DNA of 64,000 nt from Macrostomum hystrix (lineage: Eukaryota; Platyhelminthes; Macrostomidae): the NCBI GenBank assembly GCA_950097015.1, contig CATNEN010000039.1, forward strand, positions 17,466,501 through 17,530,500, written 5' to 3'. How positions within the stretch are numbered: position 1 is the stretch's first letter; each line of letters begins with the position of its first letter. Below are positions 55,254 through 64,000 of this stretch, one piece after another. The notes beneath the pieces were generated by a model that was not told where the DNA came from, ran no database searches, and saw only the letters and a list, made by a program, of their open reading frames with translations. Made by a program: the position numbers and the translations under genes.

Positions 55254-56501
55254 TTTTTAGCTGAGCTGACGAAGGGTAAGATCAGACCTTAGGGCTTGAA
55301 AAGACGTCCGGCGGACGATGTTTTTAACACCGGGTTAGATAGGCTCCTGAATCCTTGGACCACTGTAGTATAACTGTAGCTGTGTAGCTGTCTCCTTGTC
55401 TTTCATATTAATGTGGAATTAATAAGGCCCGCAAATTAAAATTGCATAATTAAATACTCCATGATTATATTTTTAATGAGACTTAGATTACATTTTCGTT
55501 GAAATTCTTACCTGAAAGACTTATATTTCCAGATTCTTGAAGCCACTAGTATCGATTGTGCATTGATAATTAATAATTAAGTTAAATTGGACGAAAAAAC
55601 AATTTACCATGGCGTGTCAAGGGTTAAATAGATTAACGTGCTTTAATTAAATTCAGCGCTTAGATTGATGCAGCCATACACTTAATTCTCACGTTGCCTT
55701 GGTAGTTGGCACTAAATGGCGCGAATTGCAAGACAGTTACCCCCCAAAGCCTCCTCCTTGCGGCTGCGACACAAATTAATTGTGTGCCGACCTCACCGTG
55801 GAATATCGAGCTCAGGGATCCTGGTGCGAGAGGTATGCTTAACGCTCCGTTACTCTCCGCGGCTGCTCCCCAAATCATTTGAGATCATTTGAGATTGAGA
55901 TCCAAGCCACCTTAATTGCTACTATTTTTGTTTCACTTTTTTATTGCTTAAAATAGAACCTTTGGTTGCGTCGGACATAGCTGCGACTGTACGCCTAATT
56001 TCTATGCATGCTATTCACTTGCAAAAAGCGAGAGTATAATAAAACTCAACGAAGAAGAGAACTAGCTGCTGGTAAGTGGTTGCTGACTGCGCTCAGCATA
56101 GAGAAACTATATTTTAACTGACAGAAAAACACTTTAACTTAGTGATCAACAGCAAGAACGACCTAAACTCAAAAAAAAGATTACACAAGCCTTATGAGAA
56201 GGTAAAGGTATTTTTAAACAAATTTAGCTTCTTTACTCTAAAATGTGGTGGTGGAGAAAAATGAAAGCTCATATACGAAAGGTTCATTTGCACATGCAAT
56301 GCAAAAGCCCAATAGCAAGTAGCATGCATGAGCAAACGGTCAGAAGTCGAGAGTTCTAGGCCACTTGGATAACTGTTGTTACAATTTCCACTGTCGCGAT
56401 ATAAAAATTAGCTTGGGCAAATCGTGTGCAAATGGTTAAAATGTCCGAAAAGGAAGTCTTTATGAGCCCCTTTCTTCTTATATCGCCATTCTGTGCAGAC
56501 T

Positions 56502-58973
56502 CTAGGCCTCAGAGTACAGCACCGTCCCCTGGCTGTTCAGGGCATCGGCGGACTCAAAGTCCTCTGCGGCCATTCGTCTGGATCGACGCAGCAGCTCGTC
56601 CAACTTCTTTGACACCGCATCGTTGGCGGATGCGGAAACTCCTCGACTGTTGGCCTGCTTGGTCCGGTCAAACTGGATGCTGGCCCCGCTCCAGTTAATA
56701 TCATCGCCGAGAAGCTCCTCCTCGATGTCGTCCTGAATGGTTTCAACTATTCGTGTCTGCATTCGATGCCTCATTCTGCGGAATCTGTCGGCCTGTCTAA
56801 GAATGAAACGCTCGTGATTTCTGCCCAGCATCGACAGGCGCTTGCGAGCATCCTCGGGATCGAGTTCGGCATTTGAGTTGCAGGTGCGCTTGAAGCACTT
56901 CTGCAGTGCGGACCACAAAATGCCCAGAATGTTGAGAGGCGGAGGCCACGAACTCAAGCGGCAATAGTCGATTAGCAGTTCATGCCTCAGTGCCAGCCAT
57001 AGCAACTGCCAGCGCTTCTCTGAACGACTGACCGTATTGCTAAACTTCGCTATGAGCATGTTAAACATGACCAAATTGACGGTGAGAAGAAAAGCGATGA
57101 GTACAAATCGCTTATAAAACAGCCTAGCAGATGCAAAGTAGCAGCCGTCGTTAGTGCCATAATGATCGCAGCCTTCTAGAGCGTCGATTTGAAAGTCGCC
57201 AAAAGCGGCCAGTAGCGGTCTGGTGTAGATTTCAAATAGGATGCTGTCATTGCGTCGCTGTATGCTCGAGCCGTCAAACCGATAGCGCCCAACTGTTAGC
57301 AAGGACATAAAGATCGTGCCAAACGATACGATCATCAGGAAAAGAATCGTCACAAATGGCATCAAATCCCTGTAGAATATGTAAGGCAGCATGACTATGT
57401 TGACACCGATCGAGCGGGAAAATCGTAGAATTTTTAGAAAGCGCATACTGACCATGAATAGAGCATGGGACATGAGTATTTTATAACAAAAGTGTGTGTA
57501 CGCCGATTCCATGTCTCCTATGGCGGTGGCGTCAGGGTCATCAAGTTCACCCCACTGTCCAAAACGAATCACCGCCTTGTACGACAAGGCAGCCATGAGG
57601 AAACTGATGTTAAGTAGATCGTAAACATTCCAGATATCAAACAGATAGGATCTGAAGCCCTCACTAATGGTTGTCGAACGAATGTAGCACTCGTGGCCCT
57701 CCTGAATCGCCAGAGTGAATAGAAAACAGATCAGAACAATGTCAGTCCAGTTCCATCTGATAGACGGAAACGTCAGACTCGTGATAAGGATCGCAATGTA
57801 GAATACAGTCGAAGCCGCGTACAGAATGAGTCTCCTTCTTGGACACTGGAGGTGCCTCTTTAGTCTTTGGACGAGGTTCGGCTTGCCACTCTGGCTCCTA
57901 TCAACTAGGCGAACCGCTGACTCATAGGCGTGGTTGGAGTTGTTGTTGTGATACTCTGGCGGCTCGTGCCACATCTTCTCAACAAGCTGCTGAATGCATT
58001 CTGCGCCGTAGAAATCGACGTATTCGGACTTTCTGATCAGCTCTAGAGTCGACAGGCTCTGGTTCAACTCTTTGCCACGCTTCAACTCCATCTTACGGAC
58101 GAGTCGTTTTGAATGGGGTAGAGCAGACTCGCGACCTGTGCCATCGTGAGTTCCCATTTTGCCTAGCAGGTATTCAAAGACGAGGTCGGCCTCTCGGTCA
58201 CGGCAGCCACGAAACAGGATGTCGATTGCGTTAATGGCGACTTTTGCCGAGAATGCCTTGACGCTTCTTAGCTCTGGGTTTGCGTCCCTGATTGGATAAT
58301 AATTGATAAGGTGCTCTTCTTGAATGAGTCGATTGCACCGAATGATCGCGCTTACAGCTGTGGGGATCAGGTCGAACTGTCGAGTAATCAGTAAGGCCTT
58401 CGCCATTGTGCATCTGCCAGTGATAATGGCTAGGTCGACCATTGAAAGCAGCCTAAAGTAAGTTGTCGGCTTATCTAATTTGCGTAGGAATACTTTGCCG
58501 TTGTCACGATAAGAAAATAGAGGTCTTCTGGAAACAGCGTTGCTTTGCCGCCGATCTAGGCTAAGGCCCTCAAAAGTCCACCACATGAAGTCCACCTTGA
58601 CTCCGAGGCGCTCTTTGATGGGAACTTCAGCCTCCATTTCCGGCAGTTCCTCCATCACATTAATAAAGAACTTTATAAAGTCTCGGTCGGGAAGCACTTC
58701 GTCTACTATCGCTTCGCCACTCAGGTGGAATCCGTATAACTTCGGATTTTCAATGGCTCTTTTCCAAAATGTAGAACGAATCAGAGCCCTGTACTGCGTT
58801 GCGCTATCATTTTCAAAGCACATGTACATTAGCGACTTGACATTCATCTCATCCAGTGACGTGAGACCACGGTACTTTTGTGATTTTTTAAACAGACGCC
58901 AGGCTTCGTCTAGTTCTGCATCCGCTGCAGATTCCGTTGGGCTCCCTCGGTGCGCTCGCAGTCGCCCTCGCAA
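56502..58973 (-). CDS. TRP-family cation channel, transmembrane and C-terminal part
   Basis: About 820 residues. A long cytosolic region precedes six hydrophobic segments: S1 near residue 380 (LILYAASTVFYIAILITSL), S2 (DIVLICFLFTLAIQEG), S3 (IWNVYDLLNISFLMAALSY), S4-S5 (ILMSHALFMVSMRFLKILRF, VTILFLMIVSFGTIFMSLL), a pore region with AAFGDFQIDALEG, and S6 (LLTVNLVMFNMLIAKFSNT). After S6 come a W-x2-LW segment and SWPPPLNILG, like the TRPM/TRPC post-S6 region. The product is a plasma-membrane cation channel subunit. The frame begins inside the end of the upstream ankyrin-bearing frame (58910-59998), offset by two bases, and its first codons have no good start. So both are most likely one gene with a frameshift or an unrecognised intron near 58910-58990. 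No introns are seen in the other 3.4 kb. Confidence 0.85.
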   Translation of the reverse strand: MRGRLRAHRGSPTESAADAELDEAWRLFKKSQKYRGLTSLDEMNVKSLMYMCFENDSATQYRALIRSTFWKRAIENPKLYGFHLSGEAIVDEVLPDRDFIKFFINVMEELPEMEAEVPIKERLGVKVDFMWWTFEGLSLDRRQSNAVSRRPLFSYRDNGKVFLRKLDKPTTYFRLLSMVDLAIITGRCTMAKALLITRQFDLIPTAVSAIIRCNRLIQEEHLINYYPIRDANPELRSVKAFSAKVAINAIDILFRGCRDREADLVFEYLLGKMGTHDGTGRESALPHSKRLVRKMELKRGKELNQSLSTLELIRKSEYVDFYGAECIQQLVEKMWHEPPEYHNNNSNHAYESAVRLVDRSQSGKPNLVQRLKRHLQCPRRRLILYAASTVFYIAILITSLTFPSIRWNWTDIVLICFLFTLAIQEGHECYIRSTTISEGFRSYLFDIWNVYDLLNISFLMAALSYKAVIRFGQWGELDDPDATAIGDMESAYTHFCYKILMSHALFMVSMRFLKILRFSRSIGVNIVMLPYIFYRDLMPFVTILFLMIVSFGTIFMSLLTVGRYRFDGSSIQRRNDSILFEIYTRPLLAAFGDFQIDALEGCDHYGTNDGCYFASARLFYKRFVLIAFLLTVNLVMFNMLIAKFSNTVSRSEKRWQLLWLALRHELLIDYCRLSSWPPPLNILGILWSALQKCFKRTCNSNAELDPEDARKRLSMLGRNHERFILRQADRFRRMRHRMQTRIVETIQDDIEEELLGDDINWSGASIQFDRTKQANSRGVSASANDAVSKKLDELLRRSRRMAAEDFESADALNSQGTVLYSEA

Positions 58974-59998
58974 TTGTCCAGAGCGCCCCTCACAGAGTCA
59001 ACGCAGGCAGCATATTCCAGAACCCAAGACCTGCCGAGTGGACCAGCTCTGCCCTCAGCGCCGTCACTGACGATTTGGAAAGCGCAGAGAATGGCTTCCT
59101 GTCTGTCAGGCTTGGCAAATACAAGGTCGATGCACGTTGCGCCATTCCGTGTGCAGTCCTGCAGGCTGAAGCCACGCTGCATCAGGTACGCCATACTTTC
59201 TGAATGGCCACCGTTGCAGGCAAAGTGCAACGCAGTCCACAGCCCGTATTTAAATGTTTGAGGCTGCAATTGAATGTGACGCAGAGTTTTCTCTTTTCTA
59301 TCCATCTCCTGGTCGTCGATGGGTCCTCCAAGTACCATCTGTGAGTCAAACTCAGCTGGCTCGTTGTGGTAGAGGATTAAGTGCAGCCCACTGCCTGGAG
59401 CCATCTCTTCAATCTGGTGCTTCATCAGGAACTGAATGCTGTTGCTGCTGGCGCAGATGTGAGCAACATCCATACCGTAAGAATTGACTAGCATCTCTTC
59501 CCATGGCACCGAAAACGACTCGCTGTACAGCTTCAGCTCTCGAATCAGAAGCTTTTGTCGGCGCAGTTGATCACTGTCTTCGTCATTTTCGTTCTCGCTT
59601 TGAAAGTCTCTATCGGTTGGTAAATCCGCATCTTTGTTACCCCGCTTTAACATGTAGAAAAGCGGTGTGAAGTGCTTGTGGTCCTCCTGTCTGGGGTCCA
59701 CGAAGACGGAGCCGGACATCAGGGCTTGCAGGACGTACCTAGCTACACAGAAATCTTCGCAGCTAGGGCAGACCTTTCCAAAAGCAATGTGCAACAGGTT
59801 CTGTCGACGCTCTGTAGTGTTATAAAAGACTGCCGATGAACGGGACTCCCTGAGTGCCAGCTGCAGCTGGTAAATTAGCACCCTGTCTGGTTGATAGTTC
59901 TGCTCGTCTTGCGTGTCGATGCTTGTAGTTGGCGACGCACGCGGATGAACCCCAACTTCCAGGCTCATCGACAGATTAGCTTTAGTGCGAGAAAACAA
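58910..59998 (-). CDS. TRP-family channel, N-terminal ankyrin-repeat part
   Basis: An ATG at 59998 opens a frame of about 362 residues ending MQN and stop. Ankyrin-like units are visible: QNLLHIAFGK near residue 65, KHFTPLFYMLKRGN, GMDVAHICASSNSIQFLMKH, and the clearest, GLWTALHFACNGGHSESMAY at about 249-270, followed by NGATCIDLVFAK. It overlaps the start of the transmembrane frame by 64 bp. Ankyrin repeats ahead of a six-TM channel fit TRPA/TRPC/TRPV/TRPN architecture, whereas the post-S6 region looks more TRPM-like, so the subfamily is open. Confidence 0.78.
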   Translation of the reverse strand: MFSRTKANLSMSLEVGVHPRASPTTSIDTQDEQNYQPDRVLIYQLQLALRESRSSAVFYNTTERRQNLLHIAFGKVCPSCEDFCVARYVLQALMSGSVFVDPRQEDHKHFTPLFYMLKRGNKDADLPTDRDFQSENENDEDSDQLRRQKLLIRELKLYSESFSVPWEEMLVNSYGMDVAHICASSNSIQFLMKHQIEEMAPGSGLHLILYHNEPAEFDSQMVLGGPIDDQEMDRKEKTLRHIQLQPQTFKYGLWTALHFACNGGHSESMAYLMQRGFSLQDCTRNGATCIDLVFAKPDRQEAILCAFQIVSDGAEGRAGPLGRSWVLEYAACVDSVRGALDNCEGDCERTEGAQRNLQRMQN

Positions 59999-60009
59999 TT
60001 AGTGCTTTA

Positions 60010-60416
60010 CTAGCACACTAAGCCCCCCTTGGGGGGCACAACTGTTCAGACAGCAGCAGCAGAGAACTAATTCCCCCCCAGCAGCAAAGAACTAATTCCC
60101 CCCCCACCAGCAGCAGAGAACTAATTCCCCCCAGCAGCAAAGAACTAATTCGCCCCAGCAGCAGAGAACTAATTCCCCCCAGCAGCAGAGAACTAATTTC
60201 CCCCAGCAGCAGAGAACTAATTCCCCCCCAGCAGCAGATAACTAATTCCCCCCCAGCAGCAGAGAACTAATTCCCCCCCAGCAGCAGATAACTAATTCCC
60301 CCCAGCAGCAGAGAACTAATTCCCCCCAGCAGCAAAGAACTAATTCCCCCCAGCAGCAGAGAACTAATTCCCCCCAGCAGCAGATAACTAATTCCCCCCC
60401 CCAGCAGCAGAGAACT
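60010..60416 (-). mobile_element. Helitron-like 3' end carrying a 25-bp minisatellite
   Basis: On the minus strand, about 14 units of a 25-26-bp repeat (ggggggaattagttctctgc plus tgctg) end at about 60045. Then comes a perfect hairpin gccccccaaggggggc (plus coordinates 60022-60037), the 8-nt spacer ttagtgtg, and CTAG (60010-60013) followed by T. The layout equals that at 33547 and 51491 although the satellite is different. It sits 12 bp upstream of the ATG of the TRP gene at 59998, so it lies in that gene's 5' flank or UTR. Confidence 0.65.
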
Positions 60417-62087
60417 AAGTATTTTCCAGAATGCTCAGCGTCTCTGAAGCGCAAGAGCTGTTTTAAGCGTAGCTGCTCAGCTCATTGAGCTGTCATAGAA
60501 AACTGAAAAGACTGAGCAAGAAAAGTGGATTTATTTTTCTTCAAACGTTTCTATGTTAAGTAAAAAAGATTTATGAAAAAAAACTTAACTGCTACGATAG
60601 CTAGCACAGTTGCATAGCAGTCCATGTGTCATCTTTTTGTCTTTCTTATTTTAAAATCTTCCTTGTAGTAATGAGAGTACTGCTTTTGAAAGTGTTTACA
60701 GCAGGGGGTAAATAGTTGAGCAATCTAACGCGTTCGCCTCTCGCACAAGGTCCCTGAGCTCGATTCCGCAACGAGGCCACATGTCCAGCATGCGACAAAG
60801 TAGCTGATTCCCTTTGCAACCTGCACTAGTATGCTACTGATTATTTTATCTCTCATATTATTCAATAATTTTAGCTTCTATCCCCAAAAAATCAATCACG
60901 CGAAGTTTCAAAGAGCTTTCCCGGTTCCAATGAAGGACCTTCGTACGGATGGAAGTTTTACGTCAAAGTAACAACACACCATAGAAATTTTAATGAAGGC
61001 GATATCCTGTGCATTTAGCGAAGCACTTCAGACTAATTGGTTTGTAACTTGCCAAGTCTGTCCATAACTGCTTGTGACAGTCACTTCAACTTTAAAAATG
61101 CATCAACGTACGTCTCCTCTATCAAGAACTGACGCGATGACGTTAGCAATAAAGACGTATTATTTGTGAGGCTGCGAAAACGTACTTTTGTGGATCATTG
61201 GCTTCTTTTAGACCATTTCAATGGATCAGGACAGCATATTGCACATACGAATCTATGCAGCAATCTATATGCCCTCGTATTGATGAACTGGCTTTGACAC
61301 GTCGAGAACTATAATAGCGGCATAGTGGCATTTTTTCGAAACTGACTGATTTGTACCGGCGTGAAGTGCCAATGAACTCAAGCTTGGAGTGCGAAGAAGC
61401 GTAGGCCGTGGCGATTTTTAATTTCAATAATTTCGAAGAAATCCATCGCACTCAAATTTCGTATTTAGGAATCTTTATTAAGATTGCAAATATCTCGCAA
61501 TGGCTAGACTCAGAAACAGCTTTATTTAGTTTGATTGACAAAGGTCTTCCACGATAGACAAGATCAGCAACGTGTTTACGACAGAGAAGCCCGTCTGGCG
61601 GGGACGTCAAAAGAGGCAAAATAATTCACGGCAGTCAGCCAAACTGCTAGCGGAGGCGAGGAAGATAAAATTTTATGTTGGGCCGCTAATTTCAGTGATT
61701 AAATAAATCAAAGTGTGTTTGCTCGAAAAAACTTGGAGGCTTTAGCAACAATAAAAGTGGCTTTTTCTGTTGGACTCAACTGCATACTGAAGGACAAGAG
61801 TCATGTGGGCTGCGCGATAGATATTGAAATCCGCTTCAAACCGGTGGGTCTGTTTTGAAATACAAAAAATATTTATTTTTGTTAATATTGCTTGCTTTAT
61901 ATGAAAAGCTCTTCATTTGTTAAAGTTGCTGCAACTGCAAAAGCTGCACGTACGATGCACATGGGGAGAATGACAATATTGAAAAAGCCAAATGAGTTAG
62001 TATGCGAGAGGGGCTATCTGGGACAAACGTTTTCGCGGCCTCTATAATCCACATAATCTATAATCTATAATTCCTCTATAATCTAGG
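60417..62087. other. Intergenic, no protein gene recognised
   Basis: Holds one tRNA-like block at 60708-60770. At 62045-62087 a short AT-rich filler of ctataatc repeats joins to the truncated retrotransposon. A 77-codon minus frame at 61218-61451 has no motif. Confidence 0.45.
60708..60770 (+). ncRNA. tRNA-like / SINE-type Pol III promoter block
   Basis: A-box-like aatagttgagcaatctaacg (60711-60730), an anticodon-arm-like cgttcgcctctcgcac, and a B-box gagctcgattcc (60756-60767) at tRNA spacing. The order resembles a tRNA with D-, anticodon and T-arms, but the acceptor stem does not pair. A decayed tRNA-derived element is likely. Confidence 0.4.
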
Positions 62088-63860
62088 AAGACAGCCAGGG
62101 CAAAACCGCTGCCCAGCACTGCCTTCTCGAGAGTCTCCACGAATGCAGTGGAGGGCGCTCTCCGTGGACCGGCCCGCCCGAAAGCGTGCTGGTTTGGGGA
62201 GAGCGGGGCCCGCCCTAGCTCTACAGTAAGAAGGCGCCAAAGCACCAGTCTTTCCATGAGCTTGAGGCAGGTGGAAGTCAAGCTTATCGGGCGATAGGAC
62301 TTGACCGAGCGATAGTCGCCTTTGGCGGGCTTCGGGATGAAGACGACCCGGGCTTCGTGCCACAGCGCTGGTACATAGCCCAGCACGATGCAGGCCCGTA
62401 GAAGTCTGCAGAGGAGATGGAGGAAGCGGCCATTTTTGACCGCTTCATGCAGAAAGGCCGGATAGATACCGTCTGGCCCAGGTGTTTTATAAGGGTTGAA
62501 TGACTTTGCCGCGCGAGCGATGCGGTCATTCGTAACAAGTGACTGAGCCAGGCCCTGACCACCACGCGAGTGGTCGTCTGGGCCAAAGTGCGCCGGTGCA
62601 CTCGGGAAAAAGTGCCCTAGCATGAGCTCGAGCGTTTCCTCCGGGCGCTCCGTGACCGAGCCATCAGGCTATTTGATCGACGAGAGCTTGGAGAAGCGGT
62701 CGTTGGTGAGCGCCTTTATTACGCGGGCCGTGGGCCGCGAGCCCTCAAGCCCTTCGCAGTATTGACGCCACTTGTCCGCTTTTGCCCTTCTGACCCGGCC
62801 CTTAAACTCGTGGATAGCGCGAGTATATAGGCCTCTTTGTCGTCGGGGTCGTGAGAACAGCTTCCTCTGGAGAGCCTTAGCTCGGCGTCTCAGGACTCCG
62901 AGCTCGGGGTTCCACCAGGGGGCCGATTTTTTTCCTTTGTAGGCTTTGAGCGGGCAAGCCATTTCGTAGGCCTCTGTGATGGCGCCGCCCAGCAGGGCAG
63001 CCACTCCATCCAGGTCCTGCGTGGTTGCCATGGCCATGGAGGGGTCGGAGTCCCGAAGGCCCTCATGCAGCCTTTGGCTGAACGTGGGCCAGTCGGTGTT
63101 TCTGACATTACGCCTCCAGATAGGCTTTTGCTTCTTATCGGGAGTACCGATGTTGAAGCGGATAAAACGGTGGTCCGAGAGTGAGCTTTCGGTCTCCCAC
63201 ACCTCCCAACCCAGCACCCTTGGGAGGATGCCGGGTGAGGCCAGGGTGACGTCCAGCACCTCAGCCCACCGCCCATTGTCGAACGTGGGCGTGTTGCCCA
63301 TATTGCAGAAGTTGAGAGGCGTGCCGCTAACGAAGTCCAGGAGCTCTTCGCTGCGGTCATTAATTTTAGAGCTACCCCAGTGGGTGTGATGTGAGTTCAC
63401 ATCTCCCGCGAGGAGCAGCTCAAAGTTACGAGCCCTGGCGAAATCGCATAGGGTGACGAGGGTATCGCTGACAACGGGGGGCGTCACCTGCCAGGTAGGC
63501 GGATGCCACGAGGGTCAGCTTGTTGGGCACAATGTGTGCGGATTGAATGACGCAGATGTCCCCGTTAGAAAGATCGGGTCTCATCCACGCATTTAAAGCT
63601 TTTGCAGCATAGATCAGAGATCTGGGGCGGACAGAGTCTTCCATGCAAAAGCAGTCATAGCCAGCAGGAATGTTGCTTGGTTTGTTATTCGATAGCCAGG
63701 GCTCCTGTACCAGTACAAGGCCCGGCATCATGCGCTCTGTCGTGCGCATCAGACTGACTGACGCTGCCACGCAGTGCTGGGTGTTAACTTGTAGACATGA
63801 AATCCCGGGGATCATCATGCAGGCAAGGTCTACTTGGAGGGGGACTCAGCCAGAAGGCGG
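62088..63860 (-). pseudogene. R1/Jockey-like non-LTR retrotransposon, 3'-truncated and broken
   Basis: From the right edge on the minus strand: an endonuclease with LQVNTQHCVAASVSLM, LVLVQEPWLSNNK, LLAGDVNSHHTHWG, DVTLASPG and SSLSDHRFIRF; then an RT with SFNPYKTPGPDGIYPAFLHE, YVPALWHEARVVFIPK and SYRPISLTSTCLKLMERLV, ending at FALAVFLD (about 62088). A frameshift at the G-run near 63474-63482 splits the endonuclease, and a TAG at 62669 separates the spacer from the RT; both sides of the TAG are in frame. Everything after RT motif 3 is missing and replaced by ctataatc filler. The GC-rich sequence to the window edge, Pro/Arg-rich in translation, may be the end of its ORF1 region. Confidence 0.8.
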
Positions 63861-64000
63861 TCCTCCTCCTCCGGGTCGATGTCGGTAGCCATGGGCTCCT
63901 CCGTGCCCCGGCCCCGAGCCAGAGGCGGGAACTCGGCGGGGTCAGCCGCCCAGTCCCCACCCCCGGCCCCGAGCCCAGGCCCAGAGTCTCCCTCAACCGG
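63861..64000. other. GC-rich edge, probable continuation of the retrotransposon
   Basis: High GC and Pro/Arg/Gly-rich in minus-strand translation, directly upstream of the endonuclease of the element at 62088-63860. Cut by the window end. Confidence 0.4.

Larger units (their letters stand above)
53758..56500. other. Intergenic, no gene recognised
   Basis: Short frames at 53860-54060, 54393-54593 and 55660-55878 lack motifs. Two diverged direct-repeat copies lie at 54275-54385 and 55143-55253. A tRNA B-box-like agttcaattcc sits at about 54486, without a convincing A-box upstream. Confidence 0.45.

Overview
The window looks like a repeat-rich nuclear contig from an invertebrate animal. Introns with GT/AG borders, a nuclear receptor, a TRP-type channel, IAP-like BIR/RING genes, a Ly6/three-finger protein and AK2-like adenylate kinases all point to Metazoa. 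A free-living flatworm or other lophotrochozoan would fit the load of minisatellites, short introns and diverse transposons, but this is an inference and no sequence here fixes the species. Layout: (1) 1-6.9 kb holds two AK2-like adenylate kinase genes on the minus strand, with minisatellites in or beside their introns. (2) 8.6-19.0 kb is a 25-bp satellite split by an intact-looking 7.07-kb non-LTR retrotransposon. Its first ORF carries an AlkB-type 2-oxoglutarate/Fe(II) dioxygenase domain, a coiled coil and a degenerate SGNH-like domain; its second ORF is APE endonuclease plus reverse transcriptase. (3) 19.9-24.5 kb is three further satellites. (4) 24.5-26.3 kb is an intronless nuclear receptor on the minus strand. 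(5) 26.3-33.2 kb is AT-rich and mostly featureless, with one hAT-type MITE. (6) 33.2-43.8 kb is a transposon cluster: a BIR pseudo-exon, a Helitron-like minisatellite carrier, a decayed DIRS-like fragment, an RT fragment in which a 50-bp minisatellite has expanded, a mariner with an open transposase, and a 4.2-kb I-type retrotransposon with a 2A-like motif, two in-frame stops and a 13-bp target-site duplication. (7) 45.2-47.9 kb has two tandem IAP-like loci; the first is broken. (8) 48.3-51.1 kb has a two-exon Ly6-like gene and an inverted pseudogene copy of it abutting an RT fragment. (9) 51.5-53.8 kb is a second, inverted copy of the same Helitron-like minisatellite carrier. (10) 56.5-60.0 kb is an ankyrin/TRP channel gene in two overlapping frames. 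(11) 60.0-60.4 kb is a third Helitron-like 3' terminus with a different minisatellite. (12) 62.1-64.0 kb is a 3'-truncated R1/Jockey-like retrotransposon running off the window. The host genes do not form a pathway or operon. The recurring theme is the interplay of mobile elements and tandem repeats: satellites interrupted by elements, satellites carried by rolling-circle elements, and a satellite born inside a reverse-transcriptase gene. The most interesting items are the AlkB-bearing ORF1 and the three minisatellites ending in hairpin-plus-CTAG termini.
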